A stretch of DNA of 64,000 bases from Capsulimonadaceae bacterium (GCA_031292625.1 JARLGU010000028.1:16368-80367); one strand, 5' to 3'. Counted from the stretch's first letter, positions 9,628 to 18,937 are shown. A program made the numbers and translations. Notes: generated by a model from the sequence alone, not told the origin.

Positions 9628-9656
9628 ATATTAACATAAGATCTCATTCGTGTCAA
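9628..9656 (-). promoter_or_regulatory. sigma-70 promoter of the regulator-pilin-beta-helix operon
   Basis: On the minus strand TTGACA (9656-9651), 17 bp and TAATAT (9633-9628). The AT-rich stretch after it (TATCTATATAGA-like) could hold an operator. This placement excludes the upstream TTG and ATG codons as real translation starts. Confidence 0.8.
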
Positions 9657-9739
9657 GAGGGAACGTGCGTGAGAGAAGATTCTCGTTTTGAGTGGACAGT
9701 AGGATAGGGCGGGCGAGGGGAAATCGGGAAGCGGCGGCT

Positions 9740-9765
9740 CCCTCGCCGTTGGCGGGCGGCGAGGG
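9740..9765 (-). terminator. GC-rich hairpin after the GH5 gene
   Basis: CCCTCGCCG at 9740-9748 and CGGCGAGGG at 9757-9765 form a perfect 9-bp stem with an 8-base loop, about 20 bp beyond the leftward stop at 9783. No T-run follows, so termination is only a possibility. Confidence 0.4.
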
Positions 9766-9782
9766 GCGGCGCTTGAGTTTGC

Positions 9783-11354
9783 CTATCGTCCGGCGACGCG
9801 CGGGGAGGCGTTGAGGGCGTAGTAGCTCTTCAGGAGCGTTTCGCGTTCGGTGGGCGTTTCGGATCGAGCCGTTGCATCGTGATCCGAGGGGTACTCGGCA
9901 TCCCAGCCGGACCACTCGCGGAAGGCATGATACGACCAGTCCCAGTGGTGCGCCTCGAAGATATCGATGGCATCGCGCAGCCATTGGGTCGAGTTGGGCG
10001 CCCAGCGCACGGCGCTGAACTCGCCGACATAGATGGCCGCGTGGCATTGCTTCTGGAAGTCGACGACGGGTTGCAGCGCTTCGGCGAGGCTTGCCTTGTC
10101 CCACGTTTTGCCGGAAATCTTTCCCGGATAGTCAACCTTCGCCCACGCGCCGCCAACTCCTTGCATGGTGTAGCCGCCCGGCTCGTAGAAGTGAACGCTG
10201 TAGACGATGTTCTTCACGGGAATTGGGTTCAAGTACCGGAACTCGCTCGGGTCGGCATTCATCGATTCGACAATGATCGCATGATCGGGATCGTTGCGCC
10301 GGACGATCTTGGCGAGACGCGTCGCGAGAGCCTGCCAGCCGGGCACATTCTCGGGAGTGGTCCGTTCGAGCGGTTCGTTGCACAGGTCGTAGCCCCAAAC
10401 GGCGGGGTTGCCGCGATAGCGCTTCGAGATCTTCTCCCAGGCTTCGGCGAGCTTATCCTGGTAGCGTACATCCGCGAAGATCCGGTCGCCTTCGAACGGG
10501 GAGATCCGTCCTCCGGGTTGAGAATGCATGTCCACGAGGACAAGAACGCCGTACTTTTGGGCGAGCGGGAGGAATTTGTCGAGGTCCGATAGCCGGGAAT
10601 CAAGCCATTTGTCGTATGCGGGGCCGAGGTCGGCTTCAGGACCGCCTGGGCGGGATCCGCCGAGCTGGTAGCGAAAGAGGTTAGCCTTCCAAACGTTCGC
10701 GAACTTTGCGACGCCCTCTTCGTCGGCGTGACCCAGCATGGCTCCGCGCAGTCGCGGCGCTGCGTGGCCGGTGTAAACAGCGGCTTTTGCCGCCGCATTC
10801 GCCGCTGCTCGCGGCGCTTCGAGTACCGTAATGCGCACATCGCTAAACTCGGCGCGGCCCGATGTGTTCTCGATTCCGAGAACAAGTTCCGCTGAGGACG
10901 CATCTTCCGGGATCTCTGCGCCAAAGCGAATCTCGTTCCAGTCGAACGTTCCGTAGACTTCGTTCTTTTGAGAATATCCTGTGCCGGACGGAGCCTTGAC
11001 GACGAGCATGACCTTGACGCCGTTCCACGGATGCTCGGGCTTAACGATGTCGTAGGCTTTGACATGAGCGCTTACGACGACCCGCAGTCCACGAAGCGTG
11101 GAGACATCCAGGCTCCGGGTGACGGACGCATTGCCTGGCTGACCGGCTGGGATCGTGATGCGCAGCGCCTTGCCGCAGGTGGCTGCCTGGTCCCAGCTTA
11201 CGGATGGCGAGCTAAGCCCTTGCCAGCCAGCGTCGGAAGCAGGCTTTCCGAAGTCGCAGGTATAGAGGACGTCGCCACGCTTGGCGGCGGCGAAAACGGG
11301 AGTTGTTGTCGCGAACGTCAGCGCAGCAGCGATGACGAGCATACATAATTTCAT
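9783..11354 (-). CDS. secreted GH5-family glycoside hydrolase (endoglucanase-like)
   Basis: 523 residues with a clear signal peptide (MKLCMLVIAAALTFATTTPVFAAA). Residues about 28-180 form a beta-sandwich that looks like a carbohydrate-binding module. The catalytic TIM barrel (about 200-515) has the GH5 landmarks: VDMHSQPGG, GYDLCNEPLE with acid/base Glu327, SVHFYEPGGYT, and YVGEFSAVRW with nucleophile Glu445. GH5 enzymes hydrolyse beta-1,4-glucans, mannans and related polymers; the exact substrate is open. The ATG follows GGAGAAG. It lies 55 bp behind a pseudopilin and shares its promoter. Confidence 0.88.
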   Translation of the reverse strand: MKLCMLVIAAALTFATTTPVFAAAKRGDVLYTCDFGKPASDAGWQGLSSPSVSWDQAATCGKALRITIPAGQPGNASVTRSLDVSTLRGLRVVVSAHVKAYDIVKPEHPWNGVKVMLVVKAPSGTGYSQKNEVYGTFDWNEIRFGAEIPEDASSAELVLGIENTSGRAEFSDVRITVLEAPRAAANAAAKAAVYTGHAAPRLRGAMLGHADEEGVAKFANVWKANLFRYQLGGSRPGGPEADLGPAYDKWLDSRLSDLDKFLPLAQKYGVLVLVDMHSQPGGRISPFEGDRIFADVRYQDKLAEAWEKISKRYRGNPAVWGYDLCNEPLERTTPENVPGWQALATRLAKIVRRNDPDHAIIVESMNADPSEFRYLNPIPVKNIVYSVHFYEPGGYTMQGVGGAWAKVDYPGKISGKTWDKASLAEALQPVVDFQKQCHAAIYVGEFSAVRWAPNSTQWLRDAIDIFEAHHWDWSYHAFREWSGWDAEYPSDHDATARSETPTERETLLKSYYALNASPRVAGR

Positions 11355-11409
11355 GAGCTTCTCCGGTAGCGGAGGCGGGGTGCGCTTCCGATGGTCGATC
11401 GAACGGCGG

Positions 11410-12309
11410 TCAGTTTACAGCGAAGGTCGCGGCGAATTGGATAGCCGTGCAATCCGGCGAGTAAGCGAAGGCGTTGCCGGTTTCATTGCACCTACCTGCG
11501 CTGGTATCGCGCCCCGCCATGACGGCTTGCGGCATGAACCATTTTGCGTGGCCATCGGCCATGACGTAGTTCGAGCCTTGCGAGTGGCGGCCGAGGGGCG
11601 AGGCAAAGACTGCTTGGCTCGCGGCGTTGCGGGTCCAGCCGTCCGTGAGCAAGTACCCCGTGGCATATTGGTCCTTTGGGGTAGTGTTGTACTGCTCAGC
11701 ATAGCCGAAAGGTTCGTAACTCAGCCCGAGACCATCGCCGACAGGAGAGCATCCAACGAACGGGATGCCGCCGCCGGGAACAATGTCGGCGCCAGCGACG
11801 TATTGCGTGCCTGAGATGTTGTAAACATCGGTCGTTGTTGCGCTCCCGTTGTTAGTCATTTCAAAAAGCATAACGGTTTTGGCGGGCGAGACGAACTTTG
11901 ACAGGAGCCAACCAACGGGGGGATTCCAGGTGGAGGATCCGCCAGCGTAAACGAAGTTCATGTTGTAACCATAGGAAGTGACGGGAATCGCAGTCCCTGT
12001 GTCGCTGGGACAAATGAACGCTTTTTTACTCTTCACGTAAGGGTAAATCTGTCCAGCCCAGCCGCATCCGTTATCGTGCCAGTCACCTCCCGCGGGGACA
12101 GTTTCATCATAGTCTTGTTCGTATTGGACGATTGCGAGGCCGATCTGCTTCATATTGCTCGAACACGCGGACTGCCGGGCCTTTTCGCGGGCAGTCGCGA
12201 ATACTGGAAAAAGTATTGCGGCTAATATAGCAATAATTGCGATAACTACGAGAAGCTCAATCAAAGTAAATGCATATTGTTCATTGGTCGGATTACTAGC
12301 TCTTGTCAT
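11410..12309 (-). CDS. pseudopilin-like protein (prepilin N-terminus, H-X9-DG domain)
   Basis: 299 residues. The prepilin signal is at residues 13-28 ([16 protein letters not shown], again with Ala before Phe), followed by [19 protein letters not shown]. The C-terminal part contains [18 protein letters not shown], the H-X9-DG motif. The protein ends AATFAVN. GGAGG six to seven bases before the ATG fixes the start. It is the first gene of a two-gene unit with the GH5 enzyme and is transcribed away from a GntR/LacI-type regulator. The product should be membrane-anchored until processed; whether it forms a fibre or a cell-surface anchor is unknown. Confidence 0.9.
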   Translation of the reverse strand: MTRASNPTNEQYAFTLIELLVVIAIIAILAAILFPVFATAREKARQSACSSNMKQIGLAIVQYEQDYDETVPAGGDWHDNGCGWAGQIYPYVKSKKAFICPSDTGTAIPVTSYGYNMNFVYAGGSSTWNPPVGWLLSKFVSPAKTVMLFEMTNNGSATTTDVYNISGTQYVAGADIVPGGGIPFVGCSPVGDGLGLSYEPFGYAEQYNTTPKDQYATGYLLTDGWTRNAASQAVFASPLGRHSQGSNYVMADGHAKWFMPQAVMAGRDTSAGRCNETGNAFAYSPDCTAIQFAATFAVN

Positions 12310-12401
12310 CTCTGGTGCCTCCGTTACCCTTCGTATCGCAGCCCGGCAAAACCAGTCTGCCGCCTTCGCGCCAACTGTTTTACTGTTTACAATACGATCG
12401 C

Positions 12402-12430
12402 ATTATAACAGAGGCTAATTGCCTTGTCAA
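12402..12430 (-). promoter_or_regulatory. consensus promoter of the pilin-GH5 operon with flanking inverted octamers
   Basis: On the minus strand TTGACA (12430-12425), 17 bp and TATAAT (12407-12402): a perfect consensus. GTTTACAA at 12385-12392 and TTGTAAAC at 12439-12446 form an exact inverted pair on either side of it, suitable for repression by a dimer or by looping. Confidence 0.85.
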
Positions 12431-12533
12431 GCGCATTCTTGTAAACGATCAAAATGGATAGGTATGATGCGAAATATCGTTCGTTTGTGCCTAACATTGC
12501 GCGTGAAGATATGGAAAGAGCGATTAGTCATAT

Positions 12534-12579
12534 TGTATCAGTGTATAGGGATTGACGTGCCAATTCAACGTGGTACAAT
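12534..12579 (+). promoter_or_regulatory. promoter and operator candidate of the GntR/LacI regulator
   Basis: TTGACG at 12552-12557, a 16-bp spacer and TACAAT at 12574-12579, only seven bases before the ATG at 12587, so the mRNA would start at or next to the start codon. TGTATCAGTGTA at 12534-12545 differs by two bases from a site at the paralogous regulator (16777-16788). Confidence 0.6.
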
Positions 12580-12586
12580 ATGACTC

Positions 12587-13714
12587 ATGGAACGCCCGCA
12601 GATAGTGATGGATAATCCGATTGCGCCTGAGAGCTGTGCCCGGACGACCAAAGTTGCACAGGTCGCCTATGTCATCAAGCAGCGAATCAAGCGCGGCGTT
12701 TACAGCCCTGGCGACCAGCTTCCGTCGATCCGCTCCCTTGGCCTCGACCTCAACCTGACATCGCCAACCATTCAGCGGGCGGTCAAGCAGCTTGAGGCCG
12801 AAGGCGTCCTCGAGTCGCAGCATGGGGTTGGCGTACGCGTCCTTGAGAGCGCCGATTGTCGCGCGACTCCGCTCATCTTTGGGTTTGTGCAGCCCTACAT
12901 TAACAGGTTTTCGCTCAACCTTCACCAGTATCTCGAAGACGCGCTCGATAGCCGTTCCAACCTCTGTGTCGTCAAAAGTACGCGCAAGGATGCGGAACGC
13001 GAGCGTCAGCAGATCGAGAAGCTGATCAACTGCGGTGTGAACGGTCTCTTGATCTGGCCGGTCGGCGGAGATACTAACGCGGAATTCTTGCGAGACGTCG
13101 TCCGCCGCCTACCTGTCGTGTTCGTGGACTGCACGGTGACCGGCGTTCATGCTCCGTCAGTGGTGCTAGCCTATCGGGACCTCGGCCGGCAAATCGTACG
13201 TCGCCTTGCGAAGATCGGCCGGGGGCGTCTCCTGACCGTATGCGACCCCGTGAATATCTCGACATTCAACGAACTGAGGGCAGGGATGCGCGACGAGGCG
13301 GATCGGCTCGAGGGGAAATGCTCAGTTACGTTTGTCGACCAGCCAGTAATCCAGATCATCGAGCAGTCATACGAGCGCGAATTCGAGCTCGCAGATCGGT
13401 GCTATGAGACCGTAGCGCCCCTTCTTCGCTCAGGGCAGTTCGACGCCATCTTCTCGCCGAGCGGGGAGTTCTTCGATATCGTTTTCGCGCAAGGAAGCCG
13501 GATGGAGATTTTGCGAAACCTTCTGCGTGTTGGGCTCACGGAGCGGGAAGGCCAATCTCAGTGGCGTAGCCCTTATGAAGTGGATGTTGAGGAGTGGATC
13601 ATCGACAACCCAAAGATGATGTTGCTCGCGCTTGACCTGCTGCAGGACATGACCTTGCGACGCACGACGACTGCGCGAAGCATCCGCGTGCCGTTTACGA
13701 GGGCGCGCGGGTAG
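12587..13714 (+). CDS. GntR-type HTH / LacI-type sensor hybrid regulator
   Basis: 375 residues. The winged helix spans about 20-85 (IKQRIKRGVYSPGDQLPSI and TIQRAVKQLEAEGVLES) and is followed by a LacI/GalR-like ligand domain beginning LIFGFVQP. The C-terminus has a conserved tail (DLLQDMTLRRTTTARSIRV) shared with the paralogue at 16885-18012, to which it is similar over its whole length. It is divergent to the pilin-GH5 operon and is the likely controller of it. No Shine-Dalgarno is visible; the -10 box is seven bases before the ATG, which predicts a leaderless transcript. Confidence 0.87.
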   Translation: MERPQIVMDNPIAPESCARTTKVAQVAYVIKQRIKRGVYSPGDQLPSIRSLGLDLNLTSPTIQRAVKQLEAEGVLESQHGVGVRVLESADCRATPLIFGFVQPYINRFSLNLHQYLEDALDSRSNLCVVKSTRKDAERERQQIEKLINCGVNGLLIWPVGGDTNAEFLRDVVRRLPVVFVDCTVTGVHAPSVVLAYRDLGRQIVRRLAKIGRGRLLTVCDPVNISTFNELRAGMRDEADRLEGKCSVTFVDQPVIQIIEQSYEREFELADRCYETVAPLLRSGQFDAIFSPSGEFFDIVFAQGSRMEILRNLLRVGLTEREGQSQWRSPYEVDVEEWIIDNPKMMLLALDLLQDMTLRRTTTARSIRVPFTRARG

Positions 13715-13744
13715 GGGAACGCGAAGCGCGGCGATCCGCAGGCG

Positions 13745-15829
13745 CTAGTGAACGGCCGTTACGTGGAGCTCGAACGCGGTCATCGAATGCGCCGGTAAGA
13801 CCTGGTTCACGACTCCCTTCGAGACCATTGTTTCTGCGTTCGTCTCCGCCTCCGTGACGACCTCCGCCTGCATATTCGTGGCGCCCAATGACGGGCCCGT
13901 CACGGTCCAGCGCTTTGCGGTGACAATGTGCGCGCCGTGCAGGTTGATCTCGACCGGGATATCGGTGGTGCTGCTCTTGTTGAATGCGATCACAAAGACC
14001 GTGTCTCCACGCGCTGAACTGCTGGCGGATGCCGTTACCAGGGCGTATGCCGGGAAGATCTCCCCTGTCGATGCAGTGAGACTGATGTTTTTTATCTCCA
14101 CGCGCGCATTGATCGCGGAATTGGGATCCTCAACCCGGATGAGGGCGCTCACTGATGTCGCGTCCGGGCGGGATATATACTTACCCTCGCAGTGATGCCA
14201 AGCGCCGTCGCACACCGCTCCGCCGATTTTTGCCGCCGAGTGAGTCGCGTCCCATCCGCGCGAGTCGCCAAGCCCGAGGCTTACCATCCCCTGTCCCGCT
14301 CCCGTGGGCGTGACGCGGATATCGTAGGAAAGCGCAAAGTTCGCGCCTGTCCCAAGGGCCGATTGCGGCATTGGGATCGTCGCGAGACCTGGATAGAGGT
14401 TCTGTTTGACGTTTTTTAGATCGTACACCAGGACGTTCGCGTCGCGTCGCGCGCCGAACGACGCCAGTTGGTTCGTATCCAGTGATTCGACATCCAGAAG
14501 GTTGCCGGGAAGCCGGACCGAGGGGATGTAGCGTTTCCCTGTTGCCGGTTTCGCGTACTGCACGCCCTCGAAATCGGCGACCGGACTCTGGACATCGCAC
14601 GGAACGAGGGTCTGGCCGAAATGCTGTCCCCAGAGACGTCTCAGCGGATACGCAGGCATTGTTTTCCAGTTATCGCCTGAGCCCCGCAGCATTCCCCAAT
14701 AGCCGTTGACCGCCTGCCAGTAGTTGGCGAGCAAGATGTTGCTCGACGGCTTGAGGAGCACGCGGATGAGATCGGCGCTGAACAGAGCCGCGCCGAGACT
14801 GAAGCGGTATGGCGGATTAGGCTCGTCGAAGCCGCCGTTGTACTCGGTGAGCGCTAGCGGCAAATCGTGCCCGATCGACGAGCGGATCAGCCCATGGTAT
14901 GCGGCAAACATCGCCTCGTACTGGTCGGCGGATGCCATGCAGCCGCGCATGATTCGGTCCTCCGGCGATGTGGTGTCCTGGCCGACGGCGTACCGGTGGA
15001 TCACGATAAAATCGGCGTTCTTGCTTGCCTGGCGAAAGACGATCGAGTTCCAGGGATCGTCGACGGGTTTGCCGGTCGCCGCGATGATGCCGATTCTGAC
15101 GCCTGGGTCCACGGCGCGCATCGCCGCAATTGTCGTATTCGCATAGGCTGAGTATTCCTCGGCGCTAAACGTTCGCCGAGGGTAGCCGCCGCCGCAATCG
15201 GTCTCGTTGCCGAGCTCGAACAGGTGGACGCGGTAGGGCGGCGTGTGTCCGCATTTAGCACGGAGCATCGCCCAGGGATGCTTTGGCGACGCCGGGGCAT
15301 TGAGATACTCGACAAGCTCGCCGGCTTCCTTTGGCGTGCCGGTGTAGTCGCTGACGATGAACTGAGGCTCGGCTCCGATTGCGCGGCAAGTTGCAATGTA
15401 TTCGTCGATGCCGAAATGCCATTCGCCGCGCTCGCTAAGCGGGCCCACCGCCTTTTTCCAGTCATACATGTTCGCGAGCGAGCCGCCCGGATACCGGAGG
15501 GCGCTTAGCCCGATCTCTCGCATGCGCGCGACGACATACGGATCCGGCTGGAGCGCCTTGTCGTCCCAAAAACCCGTTCCCGTATGCAATGGCCCCAGAT
15601 AGGTTTGCTCTCCATAGACGTGCTTGGAATCGGCCGCCTCAATATTGTCTCCGAAGACAAGCCGGTTGACTCGCCCGAGCGTCTTTGCGGCGTCGATGGT
15701 AATGGTTGCCTTGGCGAGAACCGGCGTCTGCGCTCCGAAGCTCTGCCCCGTGGCGAGGGCAATCGCCAAGCTCGCCGTGCACGCTCGCCAGATCGATACG
15801 GTGTTCAAATTGCAATCCCTCGACTTCAC
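13745..15829 (-). CDS. secreted alpha-L-arabinofuranosidase-like glycosidase (GH51-type), paralogue
   Basis: 694 residues, start GTG, with a signal region near residues 12-33 ([20 protein letters not shown]). The domain plan is the same as the enzyme at 1327-3402: RYPGG, ELGNET with acid/base Glu209, LTEYNGG with nucleophile candidate Glu329, then a long beta-rich C-terminal part ending SMTAFEL. The GTG overlaps the stop of the pseudopilin gene as GTGA and has no separate ribosome-binding site, so the two are translationally coupled. Both GH51-like proteins are longer than the usual 500-residue intracellular members and are predicted to be exported. Confidence 0.85.
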   Translation of the reverse strand: MKSRDCNLNTVSIWRACTASLAIALATGQSFGAQTPVLAKATITIDAAKTLGRVNRLVFGDNIEAADSKHVYGEQTYLGPLHTGTGFWDDKALQPDPYVVARMREIGLSALRYPGGSLANMYDWKKAVGPLSERGEWHFGIDEYIATCRAIGAEPQFIVSDYTGTPKEAGELVEYLNAPASPKHPWAMLRAKCGHTPPYRVHLFELGNETDCGGGYPRRTFSAEEYSAYANTTIAAMRAVDPGVRIGIIAATGKPVDDPWNSIVFRQASKNADFIVIHRYAVGQDTTSPEDRIMRGCMASADQYEAMFAAYHGLIRSSIGHDLPLALTEYNGGFDEPNPPYRFSLGAALFSADLIRVLLKPSSNILLANYWQAVNGYWGMLRGSGDNWKTMPAYPLRRLWGQHFGQTLVPCDVQSPVADFEGVQYAKPATGKRYIPSVRLPGNLLDVESLDTNQLASFGARRDANVLVYDLKNVKQNLYPGLATIPMPQSALGTGANFALSYDIRVTPTGAGQGMVSLGLGDSRGWDATHSAAKIGGAVCDGAWHHCEGKYISRPDATSVSALIRVEDPNSAINARVEIKNISLTASTGEIFPAYALVTASASSSARGDTVFVIAFNKSSTTDIPVEINLHGAHIVTAKRWTVTGPSLGATNMQAEVVTEAETNAETMVSKGVVNQVLPAHSMTAFELHVTAVH

Positions 15830-16707
15830 TTATAGCTGAACGTTGCCGCGATCGGCAAGGTCGAACAATCCGTCCACGTCGCCCAGTAGTTTCCGGTGGG
15901 GCCGCAAAAGCCTGACGAGCCCGTGGTGTAGGTCGTTCCCGCCGAAACGCTGTTCGGCTGGAGAAACTTGACGTGCCCGTCATCCATTACGTAGTTTGCA
16001 CCGCCGCTGTGGCGGCCAGTTGCCGTGAAAAGGCCGGAACTTGCGACCGAATTGAAGATTGGACCGGTCGCATACTTTAAGGACGTACCGTAGCCGTTGA
16101 TTGAGTTAGTGCCAATCCCGGCGGGCGAATATCCGGCGGCGTAAACGGGCGATCCCTGCAGATGAATATCGGCGATGAGGGGCGTTCCCGTGGTGAACTG
16201 GTTTGCCGTGATGTCGTAGGCCGGATAGGCCGTCGTACTGCCGTTGCCGGTGACCTCGAAGAGCAGGACCGTCTTTGACGGCGCGGAATACTGCGATAGC
16301 TGGAGGCCGTACGGGATGCCGGCGACGCCAAGGTTGCCGCTTGTCGTCCACGTATTGTTGGAATTGTAGCCATAAGAGACGACGGGGCTCGTACTGGTGT
16401 CGCTCGGGCAGACGAAGGCGCCGGTGCTTTTGACGTAAGGGTAGATCTGCCCCGCCCAGCCTTGTCCAGTTCCGTATTGGCTGGCTCCGCTCGGATTGCA
16501 TTCATCGAAGTCCTGTTGATATTGTAAGAACGCGATTCCGAGTTGCTTTTCGTTATTGAGGCAGGCTGTTTGGCGCGCCTTCTCCCGCGCCGTTGCAAAC
16601 ACCGGGAAAAGTATTGCTGCTAAAATAGCAATAATAGCGATAACAACTAATAGCTCAATTAATGTGAACGCAGTGGTTCTTGCGGGAATGAAGTTGCGTT
16701 TAGTCAT
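15826..16707 (-). CDS. pseudopilin-like protein (prepilin N-terminus, H-X9-DG domain)
   Basis: 293 residues from the ATG at 16707, chosen because AAAGGGA lies eight bases upstream; a longer frame to 16776 overlaps the promoter region. The sequence starts [13 protein letters not shown] and then [15 protein letters not shown], followed by [13 protein letters not shown]. The C-terminal head contains [18 protein letters not shown] and ends AATFSYK. Its stop codon overlaps the start of the GH51-like gene by four bases. It is divergent to the regulator at 16885. Length and architecture match the other pseudopilins in this window. Confidence 0.9.
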   Translation of the reverse strand: MTKRNFIPARTTAFTLIELLVVIAIIAILAAILFPVFATAREKARQTACLNNEKQLGIAFLQYQQDFDECNPSGASQYGTGQGWAGQIYPYVKSTGAFVCPSDTSTSPVVSYGYNSNNTWTTSGNLGVAGIPYGLQLSQYSAPSKTVLLFEVTGNGSTTAYPAYDITANQFTTGTPLIADIHLQGSPVYAAGYSPAGIGTNSINGYGTSLKYATGPIFNSVASSGLFTATGRHSGGANYVMDDGHVKFLQPNSVSAGTTYTTGSSGFCGPTGNYWATWTDCSTLPIAATFSYK

Positions 16708-16776
16708 GGCGCTCGTCCCTTTCGCGTATTTCAATCGACTGAGTGATCCATCCCCGATTTTGAGAATTGAGATCAC

Positions 16777-16822
16777 TGTATCGATGTATTGTTATTGTAT
16801 CAGCGAATCTAAGTCTTGTCAA
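16777..16822 (-). promoter_or_regulatory. promoter of the pilin-GH51 operon with operator candidate
   Basis: On the minus strand TTGACA (16822-16817), 17 bp and TACAAT (16799-16794). TGTATCGATGTA at 16777-16788 lies just downstream of the -10 box and recurs, with two changes, as TGTATCGACATA at 16842-16853 in the divergent regulator promoter. Confidence 0.75.
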
Positions 16823-16841
16823 GCAGAATGTTCTGTATTGG

Positions 16842-16877
16842 TGTATCGACATACAGCGACGCCAGGCGTGGTACAAT
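16842..16877 (+). promoter_or_regulatory. promoter region of the regulator at 16885
   Basis: TACAAT at 16872-16877 is exactly seven bases before the ATG, as in the paralogue at 12587. No good -35 box is visible at normal spacing. The operator-like TGTATCGACATA (16842-16853) covers the expected -35 position, and CTGTAT and ATACAG form inverted arms around it. Confidence 0.5.
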
Positions 16878-16884
16878 ATCAGGG

Positions 16885-18012
16885 ATGGCAAGTACAAAGT
16901 TGTCGACAACTCTATCGTCCGCGCCAGGCGGGCCGCTCCGACGGACGAAGGCTGCGTGGGCTGCCGGGGTAATCAAGCAGCGGATCAAGCGCGGCGTATA
17001 TCGCGCCGGAGAGCAATTGCCCTCGATCCGCTCACTTTGCGCTGACCTTGGTCTCACGCTGCCGGCTGTTCAGAGGGCGATCAAGCAGCTCGAGGTGGAA
17101 GGCGTGCTCGAATCCCAACATGGAGTCGGGATACGCATTCTGGACAGCGCCGATTGCCGCACGACGCCCCTTATCTTCGGATTTGTTCAGCCATTTTTCG
17201 ATCCGTTTTCCGTATCGCTTCACTACTATCTCGAAGACGCTCTGGACAGCCGGTCCAATCTGTGCGTGATCAAGAGTACGCGCGATGATCCGGAGCGAGA
17301 GCGGCAGCAGATCGAAAAGCTCGTCAACAGCGGCGTCAACGGTTTGCTGATCTGGCCCGTTGCAGGGGACACCAACGGCGATTTTATGCGGGAGACCGCG
17401 AGCCGGCTACCGGTCGTGTTCGTCGACCGGACGATTGAAGGCGTCCAAGCGCCATCCGTCGTGCTTGCTTACCGGGAGTTCGGACGCCAACTCGTGCGTG
17501 AGCTTTGTAAGGCGGGGCGCGGCAGGATTTTGACGGTTTGCGATCCGGTCAATATCTCCAGCTTTAACGAGTTGAAAGCCGGATTACGCGAGGAAGCTGA
17601 GCGCCTCCAGGGAAAATGTGCGTTGACCATCCTCGATCAGCCCCTAAATGCATTGATCGAAGCGTCTTATCAGGGCGAGTACGACCTTGCGGATCGCTGT
17701 TACCAGACCCTCGCGCCTCTGCTGACATCCGGTTGCTACGATGCCGTCTTCGCGCCGCAGAGTCAGGCCTACGACCTGATCTTTGCCCGGGAGAACGATC
17801 CCGCGGTTCTTGGGAGCCTTGCTCGCGTCAGCCTGATTACATCCGACGATCATCCCCAGCCCATCCACTATCGTCAACTGGGCATCGAGTCCTGGCTTGC
17901 CGATACGTCGACGATGATGGTGAACGCACTGGACCTGCTTCAAGACATGACGCTCAGGCGAACGACGACCGCACGCAGTATCCGTGTCCCGTTCAGGCGG
18001 GCGAAGGGGTAG
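16885..18012 (+). CDS. GntR-type HTH / LacI-type sensor hybrid regulator, paralogue
   Basis: 375 residues. The start at 16885 is preferred over an upstream ATG at 16816 because the first 23 residues of the longer frame lie over the promoter. The winged helix (IKQRIKRGVYRAGEQLPSI, VQRAIKQLEVEGVLES) and LacI-like sensor (LIFGFVQP onward) are closely similar to the protein at 12587-13714, including the C-terminal DLLQDMTLRRTTTARSIRV. The two probably arose by duplication together with their target modules. It lies divergent to the pilin-GH51 operon. Confidence 0.87.
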   Translation: MASTKLSTTLSSAPGGPLRRTKAAWAAGVIKQRIKRGVYRAGEQLPSIRSLCADLGLTLPAVQRAIKQLEVEGVLESQHGVGIRILDSADCRTTPLIFGFVQPFFDPFSVSLHYYLEDALDSRSNLCVIKSTRDDPERERQQIEKLVNSGVNGLLIWPVAGDTNGDFMRETASRLPVVFVDRTIEGVQAPSVVLAYREFGRQLVRELCKAGRGRILTVCDPVNISSFNELKAGLREEAERLQGKCALTILDQPLNALIEASYQGEYDLADRCYQTLAPLLTSGCYDAVFAPQSQAYDLIFARENDPAVLGSLARVSLITSDDHPQPIHYRQLGIESWLADTSTMMVNALDLLQDMTLRRTTTARSIRVPFRRAKG

Positions 18013-18181
18013 GGACTACAGGGTATTTGCTAAAGATTTTAGGGCGGCTCCAGTGCCGCCAGAGCCCCTTCTAACCCCTCGCTTCCGCTCGAAACAGCCC
18101 GTCGCCCGCTTATTCAGCAAAATGCGAGGAACCACAGCCTATCGGCGACCCTTTCACCGAACCAACATTATAATATTAAAA

Positions 18182-18673
18182 TTACAATACAATAGGTGCG
18201 CCGTACGAACTCGGTCGCAGACTTAGGCTGTTATGGATGATTCTCGTCGATATGAAATTAGCCGGAGGGCCGTACGAACATGTCGAAGCGTTGTTTCCCT
18301 TGATGTTGACGACGACGCTGTGGTGAAGCAGGCGGTCGAGGATGGCGGTGACGATCACGGGATCGTGAAACAGCTCCGACCAGTCCGAAAACGCCTTGTT
18401 GCTCGTAATCACCGTGCTCGCCTTCTCGTAGCGATTGGCGACGAACCGGTAGAACAGGTGGCATTCCTCCTGCGCAATCGGGGTGTACCCGACTTCATCG
18501 ACCACCACCAACGCCGCCTTGTAGTGGCTCCGGCTGCGGCCGGTCTTGCCCGCCGCCTCGTCGGCCCTGAGTTTCTCAACCAGGTCCGCCATCGTCATGA
18601 AGAAGATCTCCCGGTAGGATAATCCCTGCCGGTGGTGTAACAAGATATCCAATGCTGTCTCCTGAGTTCTCAA
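18182..18673 (-). pseudogene. IS21 remnant: istA start fused to istB end
   Basis: The 163-residue frame is a chimera. Residues 1-23 (ending ILLHHRQGLSYREI) look like the N-terminal helix-turn-helix of an IS21 transposase (IstA). Residues about 24-126 are the C-terminal half of the IstB ATPase, with Walker B-like ALVVVDEVGYTPI, TVITSNKAFSDW and AILDRLLHHSVVV. The Walker A loop and nearly all of istA are missing, so a single internal deletion seems to have joined the two genes. The last 35 residues do not look like IstB. It cannot encode an active transposition system. It marks the left edge of the CRISPR island. Confidence 0.75.
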
Positions 18674-18937
18674 AGATGGCTCCGTGAATGGGTGGTCTGG
18701 TAACTCCCTATTTCACCGCAGCCACGGGGGGTTGGAACGATTCCAGCCCCCGCTAACACCAAGAGTGGTACATTTTCAATCTATCGTTTTTGGAGCATCT
18801 TCATCTTACCGGCTACAGGCGAGGTATTTCGTTCCCGTCCCGCCGCTCGTCGGATCGTAGACGCCGATTGTTAAGTGCTGTTATATGATCTACGTCGTCA
18901 TCTGATTCGCCCATTTGCATTTTTCACGAATTCATTA
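18674..18937. other. non-coding remnant between the IS21 scar and the RHS fragment
   Basis: No gene is visible. The region around 18766-18796 (TGGTACATTTTCAATC and following bases) may be the terminal part of the IS21 element, because it lies at the right distance upstream of the istA start. I could not find a matching opposite end. Confidence 0.35.

Noticed and set aside
18182..18673. Intact IstB-type gene
   Set aside because: The Walker A loop is missing and the N-terminus belongs to IstA, so it is listed as a pseudogene.
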